Assembly (NCBI RefSeq): GCF_030009775.1
Contig: NZ_JASCTH010000010.1
Coordinates: forward strand, 1 to 64,000
From: Actinoplanes sandaracinus
GTDB taxonomy: Bacteria > Actinomycetota > Actinomycetes > Mycobacteriales > Micromonosporaceae
Direction: 5' to 3'
Length of the DNA stretch: 64,000 bases
Every line of letters begins with the position of its first letter. Positions within the stretch are counted from its first letter, which is position 1. Below, piece by piece: positions 49,458-56,671 of the stretch. Both the position numbers and the translations under genes were made by a program. The notes beneath the pieces are model-generated. The model was not told the DNA's origin and searched no databases. It was given only the letters and a program-made list of their open reading frames with translations.

Positions 49458-50623
49458 AGGCGTTGCAGTGGCAGGGCGTCAACAAGCTGTCCGTCGGCAC
49501 CGTCCCGGACCCGGAACTGCGTAATCCCGGCGACGTGATCGTCAAGGTGACCAGAACCGTGACCTGTGGTTCCGACCTGCACCTGATCGGCGGGTACATC
49601 CCGTTCATGGAGAAGGGCGACGTGCTCGGCCACGAGTTCCTCGGCGAGGTGGTCGAGGTCGGTCCCGACGTGCGCAACCACCGAGTCGGCGACCGGGTGG
49701 TGGTCTCGTCCTTCATCTCCTGCGGCAACTGCTGGTACTGCGACCAGAAGCTGTACTCGCTCTGCGACAACGGCAACACCAACCCGGTGATCACCGAGAC
49801 CCTGTGGGGGCAGGCGCCGGGCGGCTGCTTCGGCTACTCGCACGCGATGGGCGGCAACGCCGGCAGTCACGCCGAGTACATCCGGGTGCCGTTCGCCGAC
49901 GTCGGCGCGTTCACCGTGCCGGAGGGGGTCAGTGACGAGCGGGCGCTGTTCGCCTCGGACTCGGCGGCCACCGGCTGGATGGGCGCCGACCTCGGCGGGG
50001 TCAAGCCGGGCGATGTGGTCGCGGTCTGGGGCGCCGGCGCGGTGGGGCAGATGGCCGCCCGCGCGGCGGTGCTGCTCGGCGCCGACCGGGTGATCGTCAT
50101 CGACCGCCTGGACAACCGGTTGCGGCAGGTGGAACAGCACATCGGCGCCGAGACGATCAACTACGAGAGCACCGACGTGGCGGGGGAACTGCGGGAACGC
50201 AGCGGTGGCCGGGGACCGGACGTCTGCATCGAGGCGGTCGGCATGGAGGCGCACGCGCCCGGACCACAGTTCGGGTACGACCAGATCAAGCAGCAGCTGC
50301 GCCTGCAGACCGACCGGCCGATCGCGGTCCGGGAGGCGATTCACGCGTGCCGCAAGGGTGGTTCCGTCTTCGTGCTCGGCGTCTACGCCGGGTTCGTCGA
50401 CAAGTTCCCGCTCGGCGCGCTGATGAACAAGGGCCTCACCGTACGGGGCGCGCAGATGCACGGGCAGCGGTACATCCCGATGCTGCTGGACCGGATGGCC
50501 AAGGGTGAGGTCACCACCGAGCATCTGGCGACCCACGTGATGCCGCTGGACCAGGCGCCCGAGGGCTACCGGATGTTCAAGGACAAGAAGGACGACTGCG
50601 TACGCGCCGTCTTCGTGCCCTGA
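49454..50623 (+). CDS. Zinc-dependent alcohol dehydrogenase, formaldehyde-dehydrogenase-like
   Basis: A 389-residue MDR dehydrogenase. Catalytic zinc ligands lie in TCGSDLHLIGG and GHEFLGEV; the structural zinc lobe has four cysteines in CGNCWYCDQKLYSLC. The NAD-binding motif is VWGAGAVGQMAARAAVLLGA, and GAETINYEST and DRPIAVREAIHACRKGG are typical of the glutathione-independent formaldehyde-dehydrogenase-like group. It is probably an aldehyde/alcohol detoxification enzyme. Translationally coupled to the preceding membrane protein. Its 3' end overlaps the convergent CtaG-like gene by 58 bp. Confidence 0.93.
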   Translation: MKALQWQGVNKLSVGTVPDPELRNPGDVIVKVTRTVTCGSDLHLIGGYIPFMEKGDVLGHEFLGEVVEVGPDVRNHRVGDRVVVSSFISCGNCWYCDQKLYSLCDNGNTNPVITETLWGQAPGGCFGYSHAMGGNAGSHAEYIRVPFADVGAFTVPEGVSDERALFASDSAATGWMGADLGGVKPGDVVAVWGAGAVGQMAARAAVLLGADRVIVIDRLDNRLRQVEQHIGAETINYESTDVAGELRERSGGRGPDVCIEAVGMEAHAPGPQFGYDQIKQQLRLQTDRPIAVREAIHACRKGGSVFVLGVYAGFVDKFPLGALMNKGLTVRGAQMHGQRYIPMLLDRMAKGEVTTEHLATHVMPLDQAPEGYRMFKDKKDDCVRAVFVP

Positions 50624-51360
50624 GAGCGCTGGTCCGGGGTGGTGGCCCGGCGCGGCCGCCACCCCGCGACCAGGGCGAACGCCAGCAGTAGCTCGGCGAT
50701 GTCACCGCCGTAGTACATGATCTCGGCCGCGCCCTGCCGCTGCGCCACGGCGACCGGCGGGCCCACCACCCCGGCGTACATGAGCTGCGACAGCACCGCG
50801 TGGAAGGCGATCGCGACCCCGAGCACCACGAGCCGCGCCGGAACGGACGGCCGCCGGGGCGCCGGGTCGGGCCCGGCGACGACCCAGGCGAACAGGTAGC
50901 CGGCCAGCAGGAAGTGCAGGTGGACGAGGGGGTGCGGAGCCACCGCGTACAGCGGGGTGAGGTACAGCAGCGCCAGCCCGCCGAGGTTGAGCGTCAGGGC
51001 CGGGAAGGGGTGGGCGACGACCCGGACCAGCCGGGTGTGCAGCAGCCGCCCGAGGGCTCGCCCGGCCGGGCGGGGCAGGCGGCGCAGCAGCAGGGTGACC
51101 GGCGCGCCGAGCACCAGGCAGAGCGGCGCGAACATCCCGATCAGCAGGTGCTGCGACATGTGCGTACGGAAGTCGCCGCCCGGCCACGGCAGCGCCTCCG
51201 GCGTGAGCCCGATGACCAGGAGCAGCCCGCCGGTGAGGAAGAACAGTGTCCGTGACCGTGGCCAGTCCCGCTCGGCGATGGCCAGCAGTTCGTACGCCAC
51301 CATGACGGTGACGACGGCGAACAGCAGCAGCCCGCCGTCGGAGTGGTGCGCGTGGCTCAT
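50566..51360 (-). CDS. CtaG/Caa3-type cytochrome c oxidase assembly protein
   Basis: A 264-residue polytopic membrane protein with about seven helices. The histidine-containing TPEALPWPGGDFRTHMSQHLLIGMFAPLCLVLGAPVTLLLR and VHLHFLLAGYLFAW are signatures of the caa3_CtaG family, which supplies copper to cytochrome oxidase. The N-terminal SHAHHSDGG is His-rich. The ATG overlaps the stop of the DUF2243 gene by 4 bp. The C-terminal 25 residues (RRATTPDQRSQGTKT...) read antisense through the dehydrogenase 3' end and may be dispensable. Confidence 0.9.
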   Translation of the reverse strand: MSHAHHSDGGLLLFAVVTVMVAYELLAIAERDWPRSRTLFFLTGGLLLVIGLTPEALPWPGGDFRTHMSQHLLIGMFAPLCLVLGAPVTLLLRRLPRPAGRALGRLLHTRLVRVVAHPFPALTLNLGGLALLYLTPLYAVAPHPLVHLHFLLAGYLFAWVVAGPDPAPRRPSVPARLVVLGVAIAFHAVLSQLMYAGVVGPPVAVAQRQGAAEIMYYGGDIAELLLAFALVAGWRPRRATTPDQRSQGTKTARTQSSFLSLNIR

Positions 51361-51848
51361 CGCCGCAGCAGCCGGCCGAGCCCGATGAGCGCCGCCCCGA
51401 ACCCGAGAAAGCCCAGGTCCCACCACAACTGGTGGGGCCCGCCGTGCACGTGGTGGATGCCGAGCAGGTGGTGGTCGACGATGCCTTCCACCAGGTTGAA
51501 CAGGCCCCAGCCGGTGAGCATCCAGCCCCACAGGACACGCGACGCCCAGACGCGGCGGCGGTCGCCGGTGATCCGGGAGTACAGCAGGGCGATGCCGGCG
51601 AGCACCGCCAGCCAGGTCACGGTGTGGAACAGCCCGTCGGCGAGGGTGTTCATCCGCAGCCCGTGCACGGTGTCGGCGGGGTAGTAGGCGATGCCGACCC
51701 GGTCGGTGTCGGTGCTGGTCAGCAGGTGGTGCCACTGGAGGATCTGGTGCAGCAGGATGCCGTCGGCGAAGCCGCCGAGCCCGGCGCCGAGCACGAGTCC
51801 GGGCAGCCGGAGTTCCCGGACGTCCCGTTCCTGCGTCACCGTGCTCAT
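51357..51848 (-). CDS. DUF2243 membrane protein
   Basis: A 163-residue protein with four to five helices. GLVLGAGLGGFADGILLHQILQWHHLL, then DTVHGLRMNTLADGLFHT and GWGLFNLVEGIVDHHLLGIHHVHGG, are the His-rich DUF2243 signatures. Several histidines line the helices, so heme or metal binding is plausible. This family is regularly found next to CtaG-type genes, as here with a 4-bp overlap. A GATT-N15-GGGTAG site is 45 bp upstream. Confidence 0.92.
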   Translation of the reverse strand: MSTVTQERDVRELRLPGLVLGAGLGGFADGILLHQILQWHHLLTSTDTDRVGIAYYPADTVHGLRMNTLADGLFHTVTWLAVLAGIALLYSRITGDRRRVWASRVLWGWMLTGWGLFNLVEGIVDHHLLGIHHVHGGPHQLWWDLGFLGFGAALIGLGRLLRR

Positions 51849-51892
51849 CGCGTACCCCCTCGTGTTCGACCACCGTCCATGGCGAACCCCGT

Positions 51893-51917
51893 CTACCCAG
51901 CGGGGGCCCGCCTAATC
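51893..51917 (-). promoter_or_regulatory. SigB/SigF-type promoter of the DUF2243-ctaG operon
   Basis: Minus strand GATT (51917-51914), 15-bp spacer, GGGTAG (51898-51893). Confidence 0.6.
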
Positions 51918-51952
51918 AGCGCGTGCCGCTTGCCCGCCGAGAGCGGCCCGCA

Positions 51953-51972
51953 TAGGGTGGAAAGCGCTTTCC
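51953..51972 (+). promoter_or_regulatory. Perfect LacI-type operator abutting a -10 box
   Basis: A TAGGGT hexamer (51953-51958) is directly followed by the 14-bp perfect palindrome GGAAAGCGCTTTCC (51959-51972), so a bound repressor would cover the transcription start. Confidence 0.8.
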
Positions 51973-51994
51973 TGCCGGTGGATGAGGGGATCGG

Positions 51995-52795
51995 ATGATC
52001 GAGCTGCTTGTGGGCGGGACCCCGGTCGCGACCTATGTGACCGATCCCGACGTCGACATCCGCCTGGCGCCACGGCCCTACCTGCACCCGGTCCGCACAC
52101 TGAACGGCACGGTCGTCACCGACGAGTTCCCGGAAGATCATCCGTGGCATCTCGGTGTGTCGCTGACCATGCAGGACGTCGACGGCATCAACATCTGGGG
52201 CGGCCGCACCTACGTCCGCGACCAGGGCTACATCTGGCGCGACGACCACGGCCGGGTCGTCTCCGACGGCCGCGAGCCGATCGACGGCGGCTTCACCGAG
52301 AACCTTCGCTGGTGCGACGGCGGCGGGCGCCTGCTGCTGCGCGAGCACCGGTCGGTCACCGCCCGTCCCGCGCGTCACGGTTGGGAGCTCTCCTTCGGGT
52401 ACGCGCTGAGCGCCCCCGGCGAGGCGGAGGTCGTGATCGGCAGTCCCGCCACGAACGGGCGCACCGGGGGCGCCGGCTACGGCGGCTTCTTCTGGCGGGC
52501 CACCTCCGGCGCGGCCGAGGCGTTCACCGCGTCCGGCGGCGAACCGCACGGTGCGACCGAGTCATGGCTGGCGCTGACCGTCGAGGACTCGTACACGCTG
52601 GTGTTCCGGGGTTTGGCCGGCGACGACCGCTGGTTCGCCCGGACCGGCGACTACAACGGCGTCTGCGCCGCCCTGGCCTTCGAGGACACCGTCACCGTCA
52701 AGCCGGGCGCTCCGCTGGCCCGGCAGATCCGTGTGCTGGTCGCCGACGGCTGTCTCACCCGGGACGAGGTGGCCGCGGCTCTCGCGGAGGGTTGA
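51995..52795 (+). CDS. PmoA-family (DUF6807-like) protein
   Basis: A 266-residue protein of galactose-mutarotase-like beta-sandwich type. The signature segments RPYLHPVRTLNGTVVTDEFPEDHPWHLG and INIWGGRTYVRDQGYIW match the PmoA family of unknown function, which co-occurs with sugar catabolism genes under LacI control. The invariant Asp-His-Pro-Trp-His is a likely metal or sugar site. GATGAGGGGATCGG precedes the ATG. The operator at 51959-51972 is perfect but no lacI gene adjoins, so the regulator acts from elsewhere. Confidence 0.85.
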   Translation: MIELLVGGTPVATYVTDPDVDIRLAPRPYLHPVRTLNGTVVTDEFPEDHPWHLGVSLTMQDVDGINIWGGRTYVRDQGYIWRDDHGRVVSDGREPIDGGFTENLRWCDGGGRLLLREHRSVTARPARHGWELSFGYALSAPGEAEVVIGSPATNGRTGGAGYGGFFWRATSGAAEAFTASGGEPHGATESWLALTVEDSYTLVFRGLAGDDRWFARTGDYNGVCAALAFEDTVTVKPGAPLARQIRVLVADGCLTRDEVAAALAEG

Positions 52796-52848
52796 GCGGT
52801 CACGCGGAGGGACAGAACCTCGGCCGCCGATGGGGAATACTCGACGAA

Positions 52849-53724
52849 ATGAGCGTTATCAATGTCCTGAGCGAGGACAAGCCGGACGGACTGGAAATGT
52901 CGATGCTGCCGGCGATCCGGGAGATCAGACAGAACGGGCCCGGACGGTTGCGACGCGCGGCGCTGAAGGCACTGGTCCATCTCGCCGGGGAGCGGTCGCT
53001 CGACCCGGGCGACCTGGCGGTGCTGCGGCGGCTCATCGCGATCAAACAGCTGCGGGACCGGCCGCAGCCGCTCGGGGCCTGCTGGGACTACTGGCTGGCG
53101 GTGCGCGGTGGCGACCAGCGGGGAATCCTGCGGGTGCTCGGCCTCGACCGGACGACGCCGGCCACGTACCCCCTCGGTCAGGTCCTGATCGATCATCTCG
53201 CCCACGGCGGCCCCGACGACGAGCTGACCTACCGGCACGTCTTCGTCTCGCCGGAGGTCAACGGGTGGACCGTGGTGTCCGGGCCGAGCTGCGATCCCGA
53301 ACGGCCCGAGGTCGGGCGCTGGGTGCGGGAGCTGAGTGCGGTCTACGGCGACGCGCAGGCCTACTACCACGGTGGTCAGGGTGACGGCGACGCCTGGCTC
53401 GTCGGCGTGAGTGGCGATATCGTCCGGCGGGTCCACACCGAGGATCTGGGGAGCTCCGAGGGCGAGCCGTTGCCCGTCGAGAGGCGGATCCTGGCTGAGC
53501 TGGGGCTCACCGGGCCGCCGGAGCGCCTCGACGACGAGGGCTCCGACCAGCACGACTTCTTCTTCGAGTGCACCGCGCCGCGGGTGGCGCAGTCGCTGAG
53601 TTTCGACCCGGTGTGGACCGGCTTCCCGACGGATCCGGAGGTCCGCGGGCGGGCGGTGCTCGCCTGGCCGTCCACCGACGACGATGTCAGCGTTCTTACC
53701 GGCTGCTACGGCGTCTACCTCTGA
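52849..53724 (+). CDS. Protein of unknown function
   Basis: A 291-residue soluble protein. It starts SVINVLSEDKPDGLEMSMLPAIREIRQNGPGRLR and has a helical first third with DLAVLRRLIAIKQLRDRP, then alternating strands: YRHVFVSPEVNGWTVVSGPSC, AQAYYHGGQGDGDAWLVGVSGDIVRRV and DQHDFFFE. From memory, similar proteins are frequent and paralogous in streptomycetes and Actinoplanes, but no function is known to me. ATG 52849 has AATACT 7 nt upstream, a weak leaderless pattern. Confidence 0.75.
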   Translation: MSVINVLSEDKPDGLEMSMLPAIREIRQNGPGRLRRAALKALVHLAGERSLDPGDLAVLRRLIAIKQLRDRPQPLGACWDYWLAVRGGDQRGILRVLGLDRTTPATYPLGQVLIDHLAHGGPDDELTYRHVFVSPEVNGWTVVSGPSCDPERPEVGRWVRELSAVYGDAQAYYHGGQGDGDAWLVGVSGDIVRRVHTEDLGSSEGEPLPVERRILAELGLTGPPERLDDEGSDQHDFFFECTAPRVAQSLSFDPVWTGFPTDPEVRGRAVLAWPSTDDDVSVLTGCYGVYL

Positions 53725-53802
53725 GGACGGGCCCTGCCGTCAACGGCGGCCCGCCGCCGGTGGAGCGAGGATCACCGGAGAAGGCCGGTGGGGTGACGAG
53801 CC

Positions 53803-53830
53803 GCCGGGCATCGGTCCGCCGATGCCCGGC
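53803..53830. terminator. Bidirectional hairpin terminator
   Basis: Perfect 12-bp arms GCCGGGCATCGG and CCGATGCCCGGC with loop TCCG, between convergent genes. Confidence 0.85.
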
Positions 53831-53868
53831 GCCCCGGCGACGGGCTCGTTGCGCGGCTGACCTCAGCC

Positions 53869-54999
53869 CTACCGGCTCTGTTGGAACCCTGGTCTCCACA
53901 CGGCCGGCGTGACCGCGTTGCCGAGGGCCTCCGTGACCGCCGCGCTCAGCTCCGCCCGGTCGGTCGCGGCCAGCCGGAAGGCCAGCTCACGCCACGAGTC
54001 GGCCTGCGCCCATCCGCGCAGTTCGGTCGCGCGGACCAGGTCGGCGTCCAGGGTTCGGGGGAGGGTGGCGCACTCGCCCAGCCCGCCGCCGATGGTCAGC
54101 GCGATCATCGTGGCCACGCATTCGTCGCAGGTTCCGCAGTTCTGGCCGGGCGGGGCCTGCCGGCAGACCGTGAGGGTCCGCAGCGCCAGCGCCGAGTGGA
54201 CCAGGAACTGGGAGATCTTCTCCACCCGGGCGACCTCGCCGCCGTCGTGCAGCAGGGCCAGGCCCTCGGTGGACCACAGCGGGTCCAGCAGCGGATGTGA
54301 TCCCCACGGCGTCAGGTGCCCGTGGTCCGAGGTGGACGCGAGCAGGCAGGTGCCGAGCGCCCCTTCGAGGGCGAGGGCGACCGAGGCCAGCGCCGCGCCG
54401 TGGTGCTCGTCCCAGCCGACCACCTCCTCGGTCACCTGTCGCAGGTTCGTGTCGACGACCAGCAGCCGTTTCCCGGTCTCGCCCGCCACCGCCACGAGCC
54501 GCTCCAGCAGGTGGTCCTTCTCCGTGCTGCGGCCGTCGTCGAGGTTCACGAAGATCAGGTCGGTGATCTCCCGGTGGCCCGGTGAGTCGGTCCGGCGCAG
54601 GTCCTTGAGCAGGCTGTAGTGCGAGTCCACGCCGGCGGTGAAGAACAGCCCGACCCCGTCGGCGGGGGCCGCCCGCACGGCGACCGACGCGGGCACGATC
54701 TCCGCCGGTTTGACGTCCCACCAGCGCTGGTAGAGCTCCATCGCGTCGCGGGCGCCGCGCAGCAGCCGGCCGGACACCGGGGCGTTGACGGTCAGGGACT
54801 CGCCGAGCACCATCGCCGGCAGGGCGAAGGCCGGCACGAAGGTGTTGCCCGGGTTCGGCGGCGGGGGTGGCGGCGGGCCGCCGGCCGCGTCACGAAGCCG
54901 GAATTCCAGCAGCTCACCCTCGCTGCGGGGCCAGCGCACCATGCCCAGGACGCGGGTCTCGTACGCGCCCGTCTCCACCGCTACACGTTCCAGCATCAC
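53869..54999 (-). CDS. PP-loop-like ATP pyrophosphatase of unknown substrate
   Basis: A 376-residue protein with a central QueC-like/N-type ATP-pyrophosphatase domain. The PP-loop appears as FFTAGVDSHYSLLKDL near 117-132 (canonical SGGxDS), followed by DLIFVNLDDGRS and later LLASTSDHGHLTPWGSHPLLD. A CGTCDEC cluster near 289-295 could bind zinc, as in QueC. The N-terminal part has a run of seven prolines in GGPPPPPPPNPGN. Such enzymes adenylate a carboxyl or carbonyl before attack by an amine or sulfur. No queuosine or natural-product genes adjoin it. Confidence 0.8.
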   Translation of the reverse strand: MMLERVAVETGAYETRVLGMVRWPRSEGELLEFRLRDAAGGPPPPPPPNPGNTFVPAFALPAMVLGESLTVNAPVSGRLLRGARDAMELYQRWWDVKPAEIVPASVAVRAAPADGVGLFFTAGVDSHYSLLKDLRRTDSPGHREITDLIFVNLDDGRSTEKDHLLERLVAVAGETGKRLLVVDTNLRQVTEEVVGWDEHHGAALASVALALEGALGTCLLASTSDHGHLTPWGSHPLLDPLWSTEGLALLHDGGEVARVEKISQFLVHSALALRTLTVCRQAPPGQNCGTCDECVATMIALTIGGGLGECATLPRTLDADLVRATELRGWAQADSWRELAFRLAATDRAELSAAVTEALGNAVTPAVWRPGFQQSR

Positions 55000-55105
55000 C
55001 CCTCGAAGTATCCGGACATGAAGCTACTAAGGGGCAAATTGGGGCGAAAGTACCCCGACGGGGGCACTCGCATGCGCTTCCCTCGATAGGGAAAGCTCGA
55101 CGGCT

Positions 55106-56524
55106 ATGGACATCGACAGGGCCTCGCTGACGTTCATCCGCTGGCTGGGACTCGCCGGATCGATCATGCTGGCGGTCGCCGGCTGGCTCGGCGGAGCGAT
55201 GCCGCACGCCGACCTGGAGGCCACCCCGGCCAGCGTCGCGCGAGGCGCCTACGGGCCGATCATCATCGGACTCTGGCTGGTGGGTACGGCGGCGCAGGCC
55301 TACGCCTGGTGGTCCGGCCGCGACCGGATCACGTCGACCCGCGAGGCGGCGGCGACGGCGCTGCTCTGGATCGCGCCGTTCCTGTTCGTGCCCCCGATCG
55401 GCAGCCGGGACGTGTACTCCTACACCTGCCAGGGCGAGATGTTCCTACAGGGCCTGGACCCGTACCGCCAAGGCGTGTCCGCGCTGCCGTGCACCTGGCT
55501 GGAAACGGTCGCCCCGATCTGGCGGGACACCGTCACCCCGTACGGCCCCCTCTTCATCCTGCTCGCCGGCGCCGCGGTCGCGATCGGCGGCAGCCTCGTC
55601 GGCACCATCGTCGTCTTCCGCCTGATCACCCTCGCCGCGATCCTGGCGGTCGCCGCCTGCCTGCCGGCGCTGGCGCGCCGCTGCGGCATCCCGCCGCAGC
55701 GCGCCCTCTGGGTCGCCCTCGCCGGGCCCATCGTGGGGGCACACCTTCTCGCCGCTCCGCACAACGACGCCGTCATGATCAGCTTGCTGGTGGCCGGTCT
55801 CTTCCTGGTCGTACGGGCCCAAACCCGCCCGGCACTGCTGCTCGCCGCCGGCGCCCTGCTCGGACTCGCCGTCGCGGTCAAAGCCACCGCCGTCATCGTG
55901 ATCCCGTTCGCGATCCTGGCCGCCGCCCGCCCGCTGCTGCGCTCGGCGGCTCTCGTCGGCGGCGCCGCGCTGGCGGCCCTGCTGGCGGTCACGTTCGCCA
56001 GCGGGCTCGGCTTCGGCTGGGTGCCCGCCATGCGGGGCAGCACCTCGATCGTCCAGTTCACCTCCCCGCCGACCGCCGTCGGCATGACCCTCACCTATGC
56101 CGGGCAGCTCATCCATCCCGGCTTCGACGCGGTCCCGGCGGTGCGGGCGCTGGCGCTGGTGGCGCTCGCCGCCGTACTCCTCATGCTGGTGATCCGCGCC
56201 CTGCGCGCCGCGGACCGGGAGAAGTCGGCGCTGCAGGGCGCCGCGCTGGGGCTGGCCGCCTTCGTCGTGCTGTCGCCCGTCTTCCACGCGTGGTACGCCC
56301 TGTGGGCGCTGACGCTGCTCGCCGCCACCACGCTGCGCACGAACGCGTTCATGCTGATCAGCATCGCCGCGGCCTTCCTGGTCCTGCCGGACGGCGGCGG
56401 ACTGCCCCGCTTCGTCAAGTTCCCCGGCGCCCCCCTGATGACCGTCTTCCTGGTGGTCCTGCTGGTCCGATACGTTCGGCGCCGCCGGGCCGAGGCCCAC
56501 CCGCAACCCGCGACGGCCGCCTGA
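55106..56524 (+). CDS. MptB-like polyprenyl-phosphomannose mannosyltransferase
   Basis: A 472-residue protein with about 12-13 transmembrane helices. The first large external loop carries GSRDVYSYTCQGEMFLQGLDPY and WLETVAPIWRDTVTPYGPLF, the conserved region of MptA/MptB alpha-1,6-mannosyltransferases (GT-C fold, with catalytic Asp in SRDVYSY). These enzymes elongate lipomannan-type glycans on the outer face of the membrane using polyprenyl-phosphomannose. No other lipoglycan genes are nearby. A bulged hairpin follows the stop. Confidence 0.9.
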   Translation: MDIDRASLTFIRWLGLAGSIMLAVAGWLGGAMPHADLEATPASVARGAYGPIIIGLWLVGTAAQAYAWWSGRDRITSTREAAATALLWIAPFLFVPPIGSRDVYSYTCQGEMFLQGLDPYRQGVSALPCTWLETVAPIWRDTVTPYGPLFILLAGAAVAIGGSLVGTIVVFRLITLAAILAVAACLPALARRCGIPPQRALWVALAGPIVGAHLLAAPHNDAVMISLLVAGLFLVVRAQTRPALLLAAGALLGLAVAVKATAVIVIPFAILAAARPLLRSAALVGGAALAALLAVTFASGLGFGWVPAMRGSTSIVQFTSPPTAVGMTLTYAGQLIHPGFDAVPAVRALALVALAAVLLMLVIRALRAADREKSALQGAALGLAAFVVLSPVFHAWYALWALTLLAATTLRTNAFMLISIAAAFLVLPDGGGLPRFVKFPGAPLMTVFLVVLLVRYVRRRRAEAHPQPATAA

Positions 56525-56540
56525 AGGCTCCGCCACGTGA

Positions 56541-56581
56541 TCAGTCCCGGGCACGCGCGGTCCCAAGCGCGCCCGGACTGA
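56541..56581 (+). terminator. Hairpin terminator after the mannosyltransferase gene
   Basis: TCAGTCC...GGGC pairs with GCCC...GGACTGA, extended by GCGC/GCGC, with two small bulges; 17 bp after the stop. Confidence 0.6.
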
Positions 56582-56671
56582 CAGGACAGGCACAGGTGGA
56601 GCACAAGGCGGTCCTCGGTAGCGGAGGTTCTCTGGGAGGAACCAGCCGCACCGCTACGAAGGGCCACCTCG

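Noticed and set aside
48893..50662. A 589-codon open frame on the minus strand
   Set aside because: Antisense of the 49035 and zinc-dehydrogenase genes, whose overlap and motifs are convincing.
51982..53724. A 580-residue fusion upstream of the 52849 gene
   Set aside because: The first half is the PmoA-like gene read in the wrong frame; homology and composition start at ATG 52849.
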